Assembly: GCF_040639655.1 (NCBI RefSeq)
Contig: NZ_JBFAAI010000025.1
Coordinates: 1 to 64,000 of the forward strand
Direction: 5' to 3'
DNA length: 64,000 nt
Origin: Actinoplanes sp040639655
GTDB taxonomy: Bacteria; Actinomycetota; Actinomycetes; Mycobacteriales; Micromonosporaceae
Shown one piece after another: positions 1 through 7,059 of this stretch; the stretch's first letter is position 1, and each line of letters begins with the position of its first letter. Position numbers and translations under genes: made by a program. The notes below the pieces were generated by a model. That model searched no databases, had not been told where the DNA came from, and was given only the letters and a program-made list of their open reading frames with translations.

Positions 1-92
1 CGGGGGGTCCCCCCCCCCCCCACCCCCCCGCCCGGGGGGTTTTCCGGCCCCCCGCCCCCCCCGGGGGGGGGGGCCCCCCCCCCCGGCGCCCC
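1..92. other. C/G homopolymer tract at window edge
   Basis: The first ~90 bases consist almost wholly of long runs of C and G, unlike the normal mixed GC-rich sequence that follows. No coding or regulatory content can be read in it. It looks like low-quality sequence at a contig end or at a hairpin hard to sequence; the block that follows (93-129) resembles the sequence that follows a hairpin at 350-370, so a similar hairpin may have been garbled here. Confidence 0.6.
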
Positions 93-170
93 CCACCGCA
101 CTCCTCGAACGCGAGGCGACCGGCAAGTGTCCGGCGCGCCGCGACCAGCTGCCGGGAGGAGGTGAACCAG

Positions 171-338
171 ATGGAGAAGGCCGCGATCACGACCGAGGAC
201 TCCGTGACGCTGTCCGAGGTGGACGAGCTGATCGGTGAGCTGGAGGCGCAGTTCGGTGAACAGCGGATGCTGCCGAAAGCGGCGTACCCGGATGTTATGA
301 CCAAGTTTTGCACGACGGTGATGAGCTGCGCCTGCTGA
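171..338 (+). CDS. lanthipeptide precursor peptide
   Basis: A 55-aa peptide, too short for usual ORF calling. A strong ribosome site GGGAGGAGG (154-162) lies 8 bases before the ATG. The first ~40 residues are acidic and helical in character (LSEVDELIGELEAQF), as in a RiPP leader; the C-terminal end KFCTTVMSCAC carries three Cys beside Thr/Thr/Ser, as expected for a core whose Ser/Thr are dehydrated and joined to Cys as (methyl)lanthionine. A LanC cyclase and two exporters follow directly. The -CAC ending recalls actagardine-type peptides, but those are made by LanM enzymes, while the separate LanC here suggests class I. No GG-type cleavage site is evident, so the leader boundary is unknown. 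The product would be a small ribosomal antibiotic or signalling peptide (inference). Confidence 0.8.
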   Translation: MEKAAITTEDSVTLSEVDELIGELEAQFGEQRMLPKAAYPDVMTKFCTTVMSCAC

Positions 339-349
339 CACCCCGCGCT

Positions 350-370
350 GGCTGCCCCCACCGGGCAGCC
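350..370 (+). terminator. hairpin between precursor and LanC genes
   Basis: A perfect 8-bp stem GGCTGCCC/GGGCAGCC with a 5-base loop starts 11 bases after the precursor stop codon and has no T-run. Such a hairpin in a RiPP operon usually acts as a partial terminator or RNA stabiliser, giving more precursor mRNA than enzyme mRNA. The role is inferred from position. Confidence 0.6.
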
Positions 371-413
371 ACCGCACCCCCTCGAACGTGATGCAACCGG
401 AAAGGTGATGGCG

Positions 414-1625
414 ATGCTCGCGGCGCGTCCGGCCCCGGAGAACTGCAACCCCTTGCTGCCACCCGCCGTCGCGGCGGCGGTCGGTCTGCTCGGCGAGGCT
501 GCCGGTCACCCCGGCGACAACTGGCCCGGCGTGCTCGGTTCGCTGCTGCTCGGGCTGCCCGCCTCGGCCGTGCCACCGGAGGCGGCCGCGACCGCCGATC
601 GGGCGGTCGCCGGCTGGCTCACCACCGCACGTCCCGCCGCCCATCTCGGCGCGTACGGCGACGGTCTGACCGCCCGGCACCTGGGCGTCCTGGCGGCATG
701 CCGGGTCCGGCCGCAACTGGCCCGGCTGGCCGCCGCCTCCCGTCGCGTGCTGGCCGGGCACTGCTCGGCGCCGGGCGTGTGGCGCACCGACGGCATCGGC
801 TGGGAGGACTACGACCTGGTCACCGGCCCGGCCGGGGTCCTGCTGGCGCTGTCCGCCGACCCCGGTGCGACTCCCGCCGACCGTGCGCCGGCTCTCGATC
901 AGCTCGTCACCCTGTGCTCGGGCCCCGGCCTGGAACGCCTGCGGCTGCGGACCGGCGCGGAACCCGGCCGGTCCCCGTGGAACCTCGGCCGGATCAATCT
1001 CGGCGTGGCGCACGGCATCGCCGGAGTCGCCCTGGCCCTGTGCGCCACCGCCGGCCGGCAGGACCTCCGGCCCGGCGACCGGGCGGCACTCGCCGCCATC
1101 GCCGACCGGTTGACCGCGGAGGTGTTCCGTGACGCCCACGGCGTGCTGACCTGGCCCGCGGTCGCCCGTGAGGAGCCCGGCGCCGAGCCGGGCACGGAGG
1201 CGGTCGCACCGGTGATCCGGCAGGCGTGGTGTTACGGCACCCCCGGGGTGGCATGGGCGTTGTGGGAGGCCGGCCGGATCCTCGGCGACCCCGCCAGCTG
1301 CGCCACCGCGGAGGCGGCGTTCACGTCGTTCGTGGACGCCGGCTGCCCCAACCTGAATCCGTCGCTGTGGGAGGGACTAGCGGTCTGTCACGGCGACGCC
1401 GGTCTGCTGCTGCTGTGCGACGCTTTCGCGAGGCACGCCGGTCTGGCCGCCGCCGGCGCCGCCCGGGACCTGATCCAGGCGCGGCTGCACCGGCGTTTGC
1501 CGGACATGCGTGACCGGGCCGGATCGCACCAGGCGCTGCTGACCGGGGCCCCCGGGACGCTCGCCGCGCTGCTGACTGTCGCCGGCGCGGACCGTGGCTG
1601 GCTGGCGCAGATCGGTCTGCGATGA
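414..1625 (+). CDS. lanC: LanC-like lanthionine synthetase (cyclase)
   Basis: Cytoplasmic zinc enzyme that adds Cys thiols to dehydrated Ser/Thr to form thioether rings. The zinc ligands of the family are visible: Cys in WCYGTPG (about residue 275) and Cys-His in AVCHGDAG (about residue 325), plus the catalytic-region His in NLGVAHGIAG (about 200). At ~403 aa it is full length for a stand-alone LanC (alpha/alpha toroid). In-frame starts exist at GTG 405, ATG 408 and ATG 414; ATG 414 is preferred because GGAAAGG (399-405) then sits at a normal 8-base distance. The next gene overlaps its stop (ATGA), so translation is coupled. A LanB dehydratase must be supplied from left of the window or elsewhere. 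Confidence 0.88.
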   Translation: MLAARPAPENCNPLLPPAVAAAVGLLGEAAGHPGDNWPGVLGSLLLGLPASAVPPEAAATADRAVAGWLTTARPAAHLGAYGDGLTARHLGVLAACRVRPQLARLAAASRRVLAGHCSAPGVWRTDGIGWEDYDLVTGPAGVLLALSADPGATPADRAPALDQLVTLCSGPGLERLRLRTGAEPGRSPWNLGRINLGVAHGIAGVALALCATAGRQDLRPGDRAALAAIADRLTAEVFRDAHGVLTWPAVAREEPGAEPGTEAVAPVIRQAWCYGTPGVAWALWEAGRILGDPASCATAEAAFTSFVDAGCPNLNPSLWEGLAVCHGDAGLLLLCDAFARHAGLAAAGAARDLIQARLHRRLPDMRDRAGSHQALLTGAPGTLAALLTVAGADRGWLAQIGLR

Positions 1626-3448
1626 CGGCGGCGACGCGGCCGGGCCCGGTTGCCGCCGTGGTCCGGCTCCTGCCCAGGGTGTCTGCCCGGCTGACCGTCC
1701 TGCTGGCGCTGCTGTGCGGTGCCGCGGTGGTGGCGTCGGTGCTCCTGCCGCTGCAGGTGGGCCGGCTGGTCGAGCTGCTGGCGGCTCCCGCCGGGACCGC
1801 GCCGCGGGCCGTGGCGGGTGCCGTCGCCCTGGTCGGTGTGCTGGTGCTGGTCGATGTGGCCGGCGACCCGCTCCGGAACCTGGTCGCGGAACGGCTCGGC
1901 GCCGCCGTGGACATGGTCACCGCCCAGCGAACCGTGGAAGGTGTCCTGCGCCCGGCCGGTATCGCGCACCTCGACGATCCGGTGGTCCGCGACCGTATCG
2001 AGTTGGCCCGCGCGGTCGGTCTCGGCGGTGTTCCCCCCGGCCAAGCGGTGCTCGCCCTGGCCTACCTGGTGCCGATGCGGCTGGCCGCGGTCGGTGCCGC
2101 CGTCCTGCTCGGCTTCGCGGGGCAGTGGTGGATGCCGCTGGTGCTCGGCACCGCCTGGGTGCTGACCGGCCACTGGCACGAGCGGGGCCTGCGTCAGGCG
2201 GTCGCCGCGCACGCCGCGGAGACCCCGGCGCTACGCCGCGCCGCGTACCTGCGTGATCTGGCTCTCGATCCGGCCCCCGCGAAGGAGGTCCGCCTGTTCG
2301 GGTTGCAGGGCTGGCTGGTACACCGCTTCACCCGCTCCTGGTGGGACGGCATGCGCGAGCTGCGAGGTGCGTCCGCCGGCTGGCGCTGGCATCTCGCCGG
2401 CGTGGCGGTGCTGACGGCCGGGCACGCGGCCGTGCTGATCCCGCTGGCGCGCGCCGCGGTGCACGGCGACGTGAGCCCGCAAGCGATCGTCGTGGCGCTC
2501 CAGGCGATCCTCGGGCTGTCCGCACTCGGCTGGGCCGGGGATCTGCAATGGCTGCTGCACACGGCGGCCGCGGCGGTGCCGGCGGCCCTGCGGATCGCCG
2601 CGCTCGACGACGGCCCGTCACCCGAGTCCCGCACCACACCGATGCCCACCGGCACGGCCGCGCCGCCGCGGCGGGAGATCCGGTTCTGCGAGGTGCGGTT
2701 CACCTACCCGGGCACCGGCCGGCCGGTGCTGGACGGGCTGGACCTGAGCATCCCGGCCGGGTCGTCGCTGGCGATCGTCGGTGACAACGGCACCGGCAAG
2801 AGCACGTTCACCAAACTGCTGGCCGGCCTCTACGATCCGACCGGCGGCCGGATCCTCATCGACGGCACGGATCTGCGCGACCTCGACCCACAGGCATGGC
2901 GCCGCCGGCTCGCGGTGGTGTTCCAGGACTTCACCCGATACCCGTTCTCGGTACGCGACAACATCGCGGCCGGCCACATCGACGCCCGAGCCGGCGACCC
3001 GGCGGTCGAACGGGCCGCCGAGCTCGCCGGGTTCGTGGTGCCGCCGGACCTGCCGGACGGCTGGCACACGCCCCTGGATCCCGGCTACCACGGCGGCAGC
3101 GACCTGTCCGGCGGGCAGTGGCAGCGGCTCGCGCTCGCCCGCGCCCTGTTCGCGGTGCGGTGCGGAGCGCGGGTGCTGGTGCTCGACGAACCCACCGCAC
3201 ATCTGGACGTGCACGCCGAGCAGGCGCTGTACGCACGGTTCCTCGAGATCACCGCCGGTATCACCACGATCCTGGTGTCGCACCGGTTCGCCACCGTACG
3301 GCTCGCCGACCGGATCGCCGTGCTCCAGCAGGGACGGGTCGCCGAGTTCGGTACCCATGACGAACTGGTCGCCGCGGGCGGCCGGTACGCGCGGATGTTC
3401 GCCGTCCAGGCCCGGCCGTTCGTCACAGCAGAAGGAGAAGCGGCATGA
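1622..3448 (+). CDS. ABC transporter, fused permease/ATPase (lanthipeptide exporter subunit 1)
   Basis: A 608-aa subfamily-B half-transporter. The N-terminal ~320 residues hold hydrophobic membrane helices; the C-terminal nucleotide-binding domain has Walker A GDNGTGKST (about residue 386), signature SGGQWQRLALARAL and Walker B VLVLDEPT. There is no N-terminal C39 peptidase domain, so leader removal must be done by another enzyme. It overlaps lanC by ATGA and the next ABC gene by ATGA, which implies equal synthesis of two subunits and a heterodimeric exporter. Export of, or immunity to, the lanthipeptide is inferred from operon position. Confidence 0.88.
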   Translation: MTAATRPGPVAAVVRLLPRVSARLTVLLALLCGAAVVASVLLPLQVGRLVELLAAPAGTAPRAVAGAVALVGVLVLVDVAGDPLRNLVAERLGAAVDMVTAQRTVEGVLRPAGIAHLDDPVVRDRIELARAVGLGGVPPGQAVLALAYLVPMRLAAVGAAVLLGFAGQWWMPLVLGTAWVLTGHWHERGLRQAVAAHAAETPALRRAAYLRDLALDPAPAKEVRLFGLQGWLVHRFTRSWWDGMRELRGASAGWRWHLAGVAVLTAGHAAVLIPLARAAVHGDVSPQAIVVALQAILGLSALGWAGDLQWLLHTAAAAVPAALRIAALDDGPSPESRTTPMPTGTAAPPRREIRFCEVRFTYPGTGRPVLDGLDLSIPAGSSLAIVGDNGTGKSTFTKLLAGLYDPTGGRILIDGTDLRDLDPQAWRRRLAVVFQDFTRYPFSVRDNIAAGHIDARAGDPAVERAAELAGFVVPPDLPDGWHTPLDPGYHGGSDLSGGQWQRLALARALFAVRCGARVLVLDEPTAHLDVHAEQALYARFLEITAGITTILVSHRFATVRLADRIAVLQQGRVAEFGTHDELVAAGGRYARMFAVQARPFVTAEGEAA

Positions 3449-5223
3449 CCAAGGCCGTCGCCGCCGCCCGTCTGCTCGTCATGACCGCGGTACGGGCCGC
3501 GCCCGCTCGCGCCACCGCGGTGCTGGTGCTCGCTCCGCTGCTCGGCGTGATGTCGGCCGGGCAGGCGCTGGGCCTGCAATGGATGGTCGACGGGGCCCTG
3601 CGGGACGGGCCGTCCCCGCTGATCCGGGGTGCGGTCGTGCTGGCCGTGGTGACGGTGGTGATCCACCAGGTCAGCGCGATCGGCTCGGACCTGCGCAACG
3701 GCCTTCAACATCGGGTCGGGCTGGAGTTCGACCGCAACCTGATGCGGTTCTTCGCCGGCCGTGCCCACCTGGACCATTTTCACGATCCGGCGTTCCTGGA
3801 CACGGCGGCGGTGCTGCGCCAGCGCCGCGCCGAACTCGGCACCGCGTTCGCTGCCGTCGTGGAGAACGTGAACGTGTTCGCCCGGTTCGCCGGCGCCACC
3901 ATCCTGCTCGCCACCGCCAACCCGCTGCTCGCCCTGCTCCCGGTCGGGGTGCTGCCGCTGGTCGGGGCGGTCCGGCTGCAGGAACGGCTGGTGTCGCGGG
4001 CCGAGATGGCCGGCGCCGAGGCCGACCGGCGCCGGCGTGACCTGTTCCAGCTGGCCTGCGACCCGGCCGCGGCACGCGAGGTACGCGTCTACCGGCTGGG
4101 CGCGGAGATCGCCCGACGGCACCGGGAGGCGGCCACCACAGTGATCGCGCTGCGCGAGAAGGCCCGGCTGCGGGGTACGGCCGTGGTGGCCGCCGGCTGG
4201 GCGGTGTTCGTCGTCGCGCTGACCGCCGGCCTGTATGTCACGGTGCACGCGGTGCGTACCGGCACGGCGTCGCCCGGCCAGGCCGCCCTCGTCGTGGTGC
4301 TCAGCACCCGCCTCAGCGCCGCCACGTCCGGGCTGGCCCAGCTGGTCGCCTGGCTGCGCCGCGCCCTGAACACGGCCGGTCTGTACCTGACCGTGATGGC
4401 CGAGCCGGTCCCGGCCGCCGCACCGCCGCAGGCCCTGCCCCGCGGACCGGCCGAGATCGTGCTGGACCGGGTGTCGTTCAGCTATCCCGGATCGGCCTCA
4501 CCGGTGCTGGACGACGTCAGCCTGCGCCTGCCGGCCGGGGCGACCGTCGCACTCGTCGGCACGAACGGTGCGGGCAAGTCCACCCTGGTCGCGTTGCTGG
4601 CCGGCCTCTACCGGCCGACATCGGGACGGATCCTCGTCGGCGGCGTCGACCTGGCCGCTGTCCCCGCCGAGTCGTGGCGGTCCCGGGTGACGGCCTGTCT
4701 GCAGGACTTCTTCCGCTACCAGTTGACGCTGCGCGAAGCGGTCGGCCTCGGTGACGTCACGGCCGGACCGGACGACGACGCCGCCGTCCGGCGGGCTCTG
4801 GAACTGTCCGGCGCCACGGGGATCGCCGACGCGCTGCCGGACGGGCTTGACACGCAGCTGGGCCGTACCTTCCCCGGCGGCACCGACCTGTCGTCCGGCC
4901 AGTGGCAACGGGTGGCCCTGGCCCGCGCCCGGATGCGTCCCGGCGCCGACCTGGTGCTGCTGGACGAACCGGCCGCCGGCCTCGACCCGGAGACCGAGGC
5001 CGCGGTGTTGCAGCGATACGTCTCCGGCGCGCGCAGCCATCCGGGCACCACGGTCATCGTGTCGCACCGGATGGCCACCGTCCGTGACGCCGACCTGATC
5101 GTGGTGCTGCACGAGGGCCGCGTCGCCGAGTCGGGCACCCACCAGGAGCTGCTGGCCGCCGGTGGGCCGTACGCCGAGATGCACGCCCTGCAGGCGGCGC
5201 CCTACTCGCCCAGCTACGGCTGA
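3445..5223 (+). CDS. ABC transporter, fused permease/ATPase (lanthipeptide exporter subunit 2)
   Basis: A 592-aa partner of the preceding half-transporter with the same layout: N-terminal transmembrane domain, then Walker A GTNGAGKST (about residue 374), signature SSGQWQRVALARA and Walker B LVLLDEPAAGLDPE. The signature begins SSGQ rather than SGGQ, whereas its partner has the canonical form, so the two ATP sites may not be equivalent. Both proteins end with a similar AVQARPF/ALQAAPY tail, suggesting an ancient duplication. RBS AGAAGGAGAAGCGGC precedes the ATG, which overlaps the upstream stop. Last gene of the lanthipeptide operon visible here. Confidence 0.88.
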   Translation: MTKAVAAARLLVMTAVRAAPARATAVLVLAPLLGVMSAGQALGLQWMVDGALRDGPSPLIRGAVVLAVVTVVIHQVSAIGSDLRNGLQHRVGLEFDRNLMRFFAGRAHLDHFHDPAFLDTAAVLRQRRAELGTAFAAVVENVNVFARFAGATILLATANPLLALLPVGVLPLVGAVRLQERLVSRAEMAGAEADRRRRDLFQLACDPAAAREVRVYRLGAEIARRHREAATTVIALREKARLRGTAVVAAGWAVFVVALTAGLYVTVHAVRTGTASPGQAALVVVLSTRLSAATSGLAQLVAWLRRALNTAGLYLTVMAEPVPAAAPPQALPRGPAEIVLDRVSFSYPGSASPVLDDVSLRLPAGATVALVGTNGAGKSTLVALLAGLYRPTSGRILVGGVDLAAVPAESWRSRVTACLQDFFRYQLTLREAVGLGDVTAGPDDDAAVRRALELSGATGIADALPDGLDTQLGRTFPGGTDLSSGQWQRVALARARMRPGADLVLLDEPAAGLDPETEAAVLQRYVSGARSHPGTTVIVSHRMATVRDADLIVVLHEGRVAESGTHQELLAAGGPYAEMHALQAAPYSPSYG

Positions 5224-5303
5224 CCTCAGACTCAGCCTGTCGGTGGGACCAATCAGGACGCCGGTCCGACGTTCCCGCGGCGACCAACTACCATGATCGA
5301 TCG

Positions 5304-5324
5304 CGGGCGGCGTCCTGCCGCCCG
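5304..5324 (+). other. GC hairpin before lipoprotein gene
   Basis: Perfect 8-bp stem CGGGCGGC/GCCGCCCG with loop GTCCT, about 80 bases after the exporter stop and 20 bases before the next ATG. It could end the lanthipeptide transcript or sit in the leader of the next gene. A related hairpin with the same GCGGGCGGCGTCCTG start occurs at 23003. Confidence 0.4.
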
Positions 5325-5344
5325 GGCCTTGGGGGAGGGCCGTC

Positions 5345-6325
5345 ATGCGACGGATCATGTACATGGCAGCTGCCGTAGTGCTGCTGCTCAGCGGATGCGG
5401 CGGGCCCGGCACGCCGGCAACACCGGGACCGCCGACGAAACCCGGCAACGACGGCGTCGTCGAACCGTCGCAACAGGCCAGCATGCCGTCCGGGATCGTT
5501 TTCACCGACAACCTCAGCGCGCGACGGACGATGGTGACCGTCCACGACATCACCACCGGAAGTCTGCTCGCCCGCGCAGCGGTCCCCAAGGGCGTCCTGT
5601 TCCTGGACGCGGGAGCGTTCGACGCGACCATGGGTCGTCTGGCCTATGTGGTCGACTGCGAGCTGCGCCTTGCCGTGCTGGCCGGTGAGGAATACGTCGA
5701 GGCTGCGCGCTGGGAGCCCTCGCAGGCCTACGGCGAGGGCCCCCAGTGCTTCGAGGACCCGGAATTCAGTGACGACGGCCTGATCCGCGTACGCGTCGGG
5801 GAGGGTCGCACGCCCGGCCGGATCATGGCGGTGGACCCGGCCGCACCGGCGACGGCGCCGAAGGACGAGGGTGACGTGAGCGAACGGAAGGAGAAGATCC
5901 TCCGCATTCCCGGGGTGACCGACGGACGGGTCCGCCTCCAGCAGGCCGGCGAGCAGATCTTCTCGGTGTCGGCAGAGGGCCGGATTCCCGGCAGCGAAAC
6001 CCTGGACAGCTTCTCCTACCGCTGCTCGGCCCGGCTGGACGACACCCGTCGGCTGTGCGGCTCCGAATACGAGGACGACCGGCAGTTGTACGGCAGCGTC
6101 GCCATGCTCACCCTCGATCTGGGCGTCGGCACCGCCACGTTCGAACAGATCGCGCCGAAGAGCAAAGCTCGCAGCCCCAAGGTCCTCATCGCACCCGATG
6201 GCAAGACCATCGCGATCCATGATTCGACCGGCTGGTACACCACCACCCTCGACGGCGGCGGTACTCCGGCCCGTCAGCCGCTGAGCGACGCCGGTAACCC
6301 CGGCAAAGCCCTCTTCTGGCACTGA
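5345..6325 (+). CDS. secreted lipoprotein of unknown function
   Basis: A 326-aa protein with a short basic start, hydrophobic stretch and lipobox LLLSGC (Cys at about residue 18), so it should be lipid-anchored on the outer face of the membrane. A Pro/Thr/Gly-rich linker follows. The rest has repeated short beta-rich segments such as GRLAYVVDCELRL and KTIAIHDSTGWYTTTL, which could be a beta-propeller, but I do not recognise a family. RBS GGGGGAGGG lies just upstream. It faces the same way as the lanthipeptide operon and is 120 bases from it; a link (for example immunity) is possible but unsupported. Confidence 0.75.
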   Translation: MRRIMYMAAAVVLLLSGCGGPGTPATPGPPTKPGNDGVVEPSQQASMPSGIVFTDNLSARRTMVTVHDITTGSLLARAAVPKGVLFLDAGAFDATMGRLAYVVDCELRLAVLAGEEYVEAARWEPSQAYGEGPQCFEDPEFSDDGLIRVRVGEGRTPGRIMAVDPAAPATAPKDEGDVSERKEKILRIPGVTDGRVRLQQAGEQIFSVSAEGRIPGSETLDSFSYRCSARLDDTRRLCGSEYEDDRQLYGSVAMLTLDLGVGTATFEQIAPKSKARSPKVLIAPDGKTIAIHDSTGWYTTTLDGGGTPARQPLSDAGNPGKALFWH

Positions 6326-6418
6326 AACCGTCACGGACCAGTGACCGTCAAGGCGACCAGGAAAACCTGGCCGGCTGCTGTCGGGGGGCGAGTCGGCGGC
6401 CGCTGATCGGCGAATGCG

Positions 6419-6448
6419 ACACCCCGCCCGGTGATCCGGGCGGGGTGT
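6419..6448. terminator. bidirectional terminator
   Basis: A 13-bp perfect stem (CACCCCGCCCGG and its complement, extended by one A-T pair) with loop TGAT between two convergent genes ending at 6325 and 6486. The strength and position suit a factor-independent terminator serving both strands, although T-runs are short. Confidence 0.75.
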
Positions 6449-6485
6449 TCGGAGCCGTTGCGCCCGATTCGGCCGCGAGCGGCGG

Positions 6486-6821
6486 CTACCGGATACCGAT
6501 CGAGTACCCCCTCAGGAACCCACTGGTCGTGCCGGAGTAGCACCAGGCCGCGGAGAAGCTCGTCGCCGACGGGGACTTCCAGTCGCCGTAGATGTAGTAG
6601 TCCGGCAGACCCGGGAACCCCTTGGTGCACCGCAGCACGATGCGGTACTGCCCGTCGCCGGCGGTGCAGCGGGCCATCCGGGCGTCGGCAAAGCCCATCG
6701 GATGCGGGTAGGTCGCGCAGCCCAGGGGGGAGGCGCTGGCCGGCGAAGGTGCGGCGAGGACCGCGACCGCGGCGGCGGCCATCGTGAAAAGGGCGCCAAC
6801 CGTCTTTGTTCTGACAGGCAT
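6486..6821 (-). CDS. small secreted Cys-containing protein
   Basis: A 111-aa protein with a clear Sec signal peptide (basic MPVRTKT, hydrophobic core, cleavage likely after SPASAS at about residue 31). The start at 6821 is chosen because AAGGAG lies 7 bases upstream; a longer frame to 6941 has no signal peptide at its start. The mature part has four Cys (in LGCATY, ARCTAG, LRCTKG, AWCYSG) that could form two disulfides, and many Tyr/Gly. No family recognised; small extracellular proteins of this sort are common in actinomycetes. Confidence 0.7.
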   Translation of the reverse strand: MPVRTKTVGALFTMAAAAVAVLAAPSPASASPLGCATYPHPMGFADARMARCTAGDGQYRIVLRCTKGFPGLPDYYIYGDWKSPSATSFSAAWCYSGTTSGFLRGYSIGIR

Positions 6822-7059
6822 TGTTCGACTCCTTGAAATGTCGTGGCAGGAATGCGATGTGGCTGAATCCTGGTGCGAGTACGTCGATGCGGTCAATCGA
6901 TCATCACAGATTCCGGCGCATCTTGAGGATCTCTTGAGCAAGCCGTCTACCTGCCGGAAAGGGCTTTCCTAAAGATCGGCTTGTGGTGTAGGTTCGGGAG
7001 CCGTCCAGTCCAACGATGATCACGTTCACTCTGCTGGAGCCGGAGGTTGAACGGCAGGC

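Noticed and set aside
1..92. C/G-rich start considered as a telomere or origin
   Set aside because: No ordered repeat or palindrome set, only homopolymer runs typical of bad sequence.
2781..4040. 419-aa plus-strand frame across the two ABC genes
   Set aside because: Arg/Ser/Pro-rich, crosses the border of two well-supported genes, no motifs.
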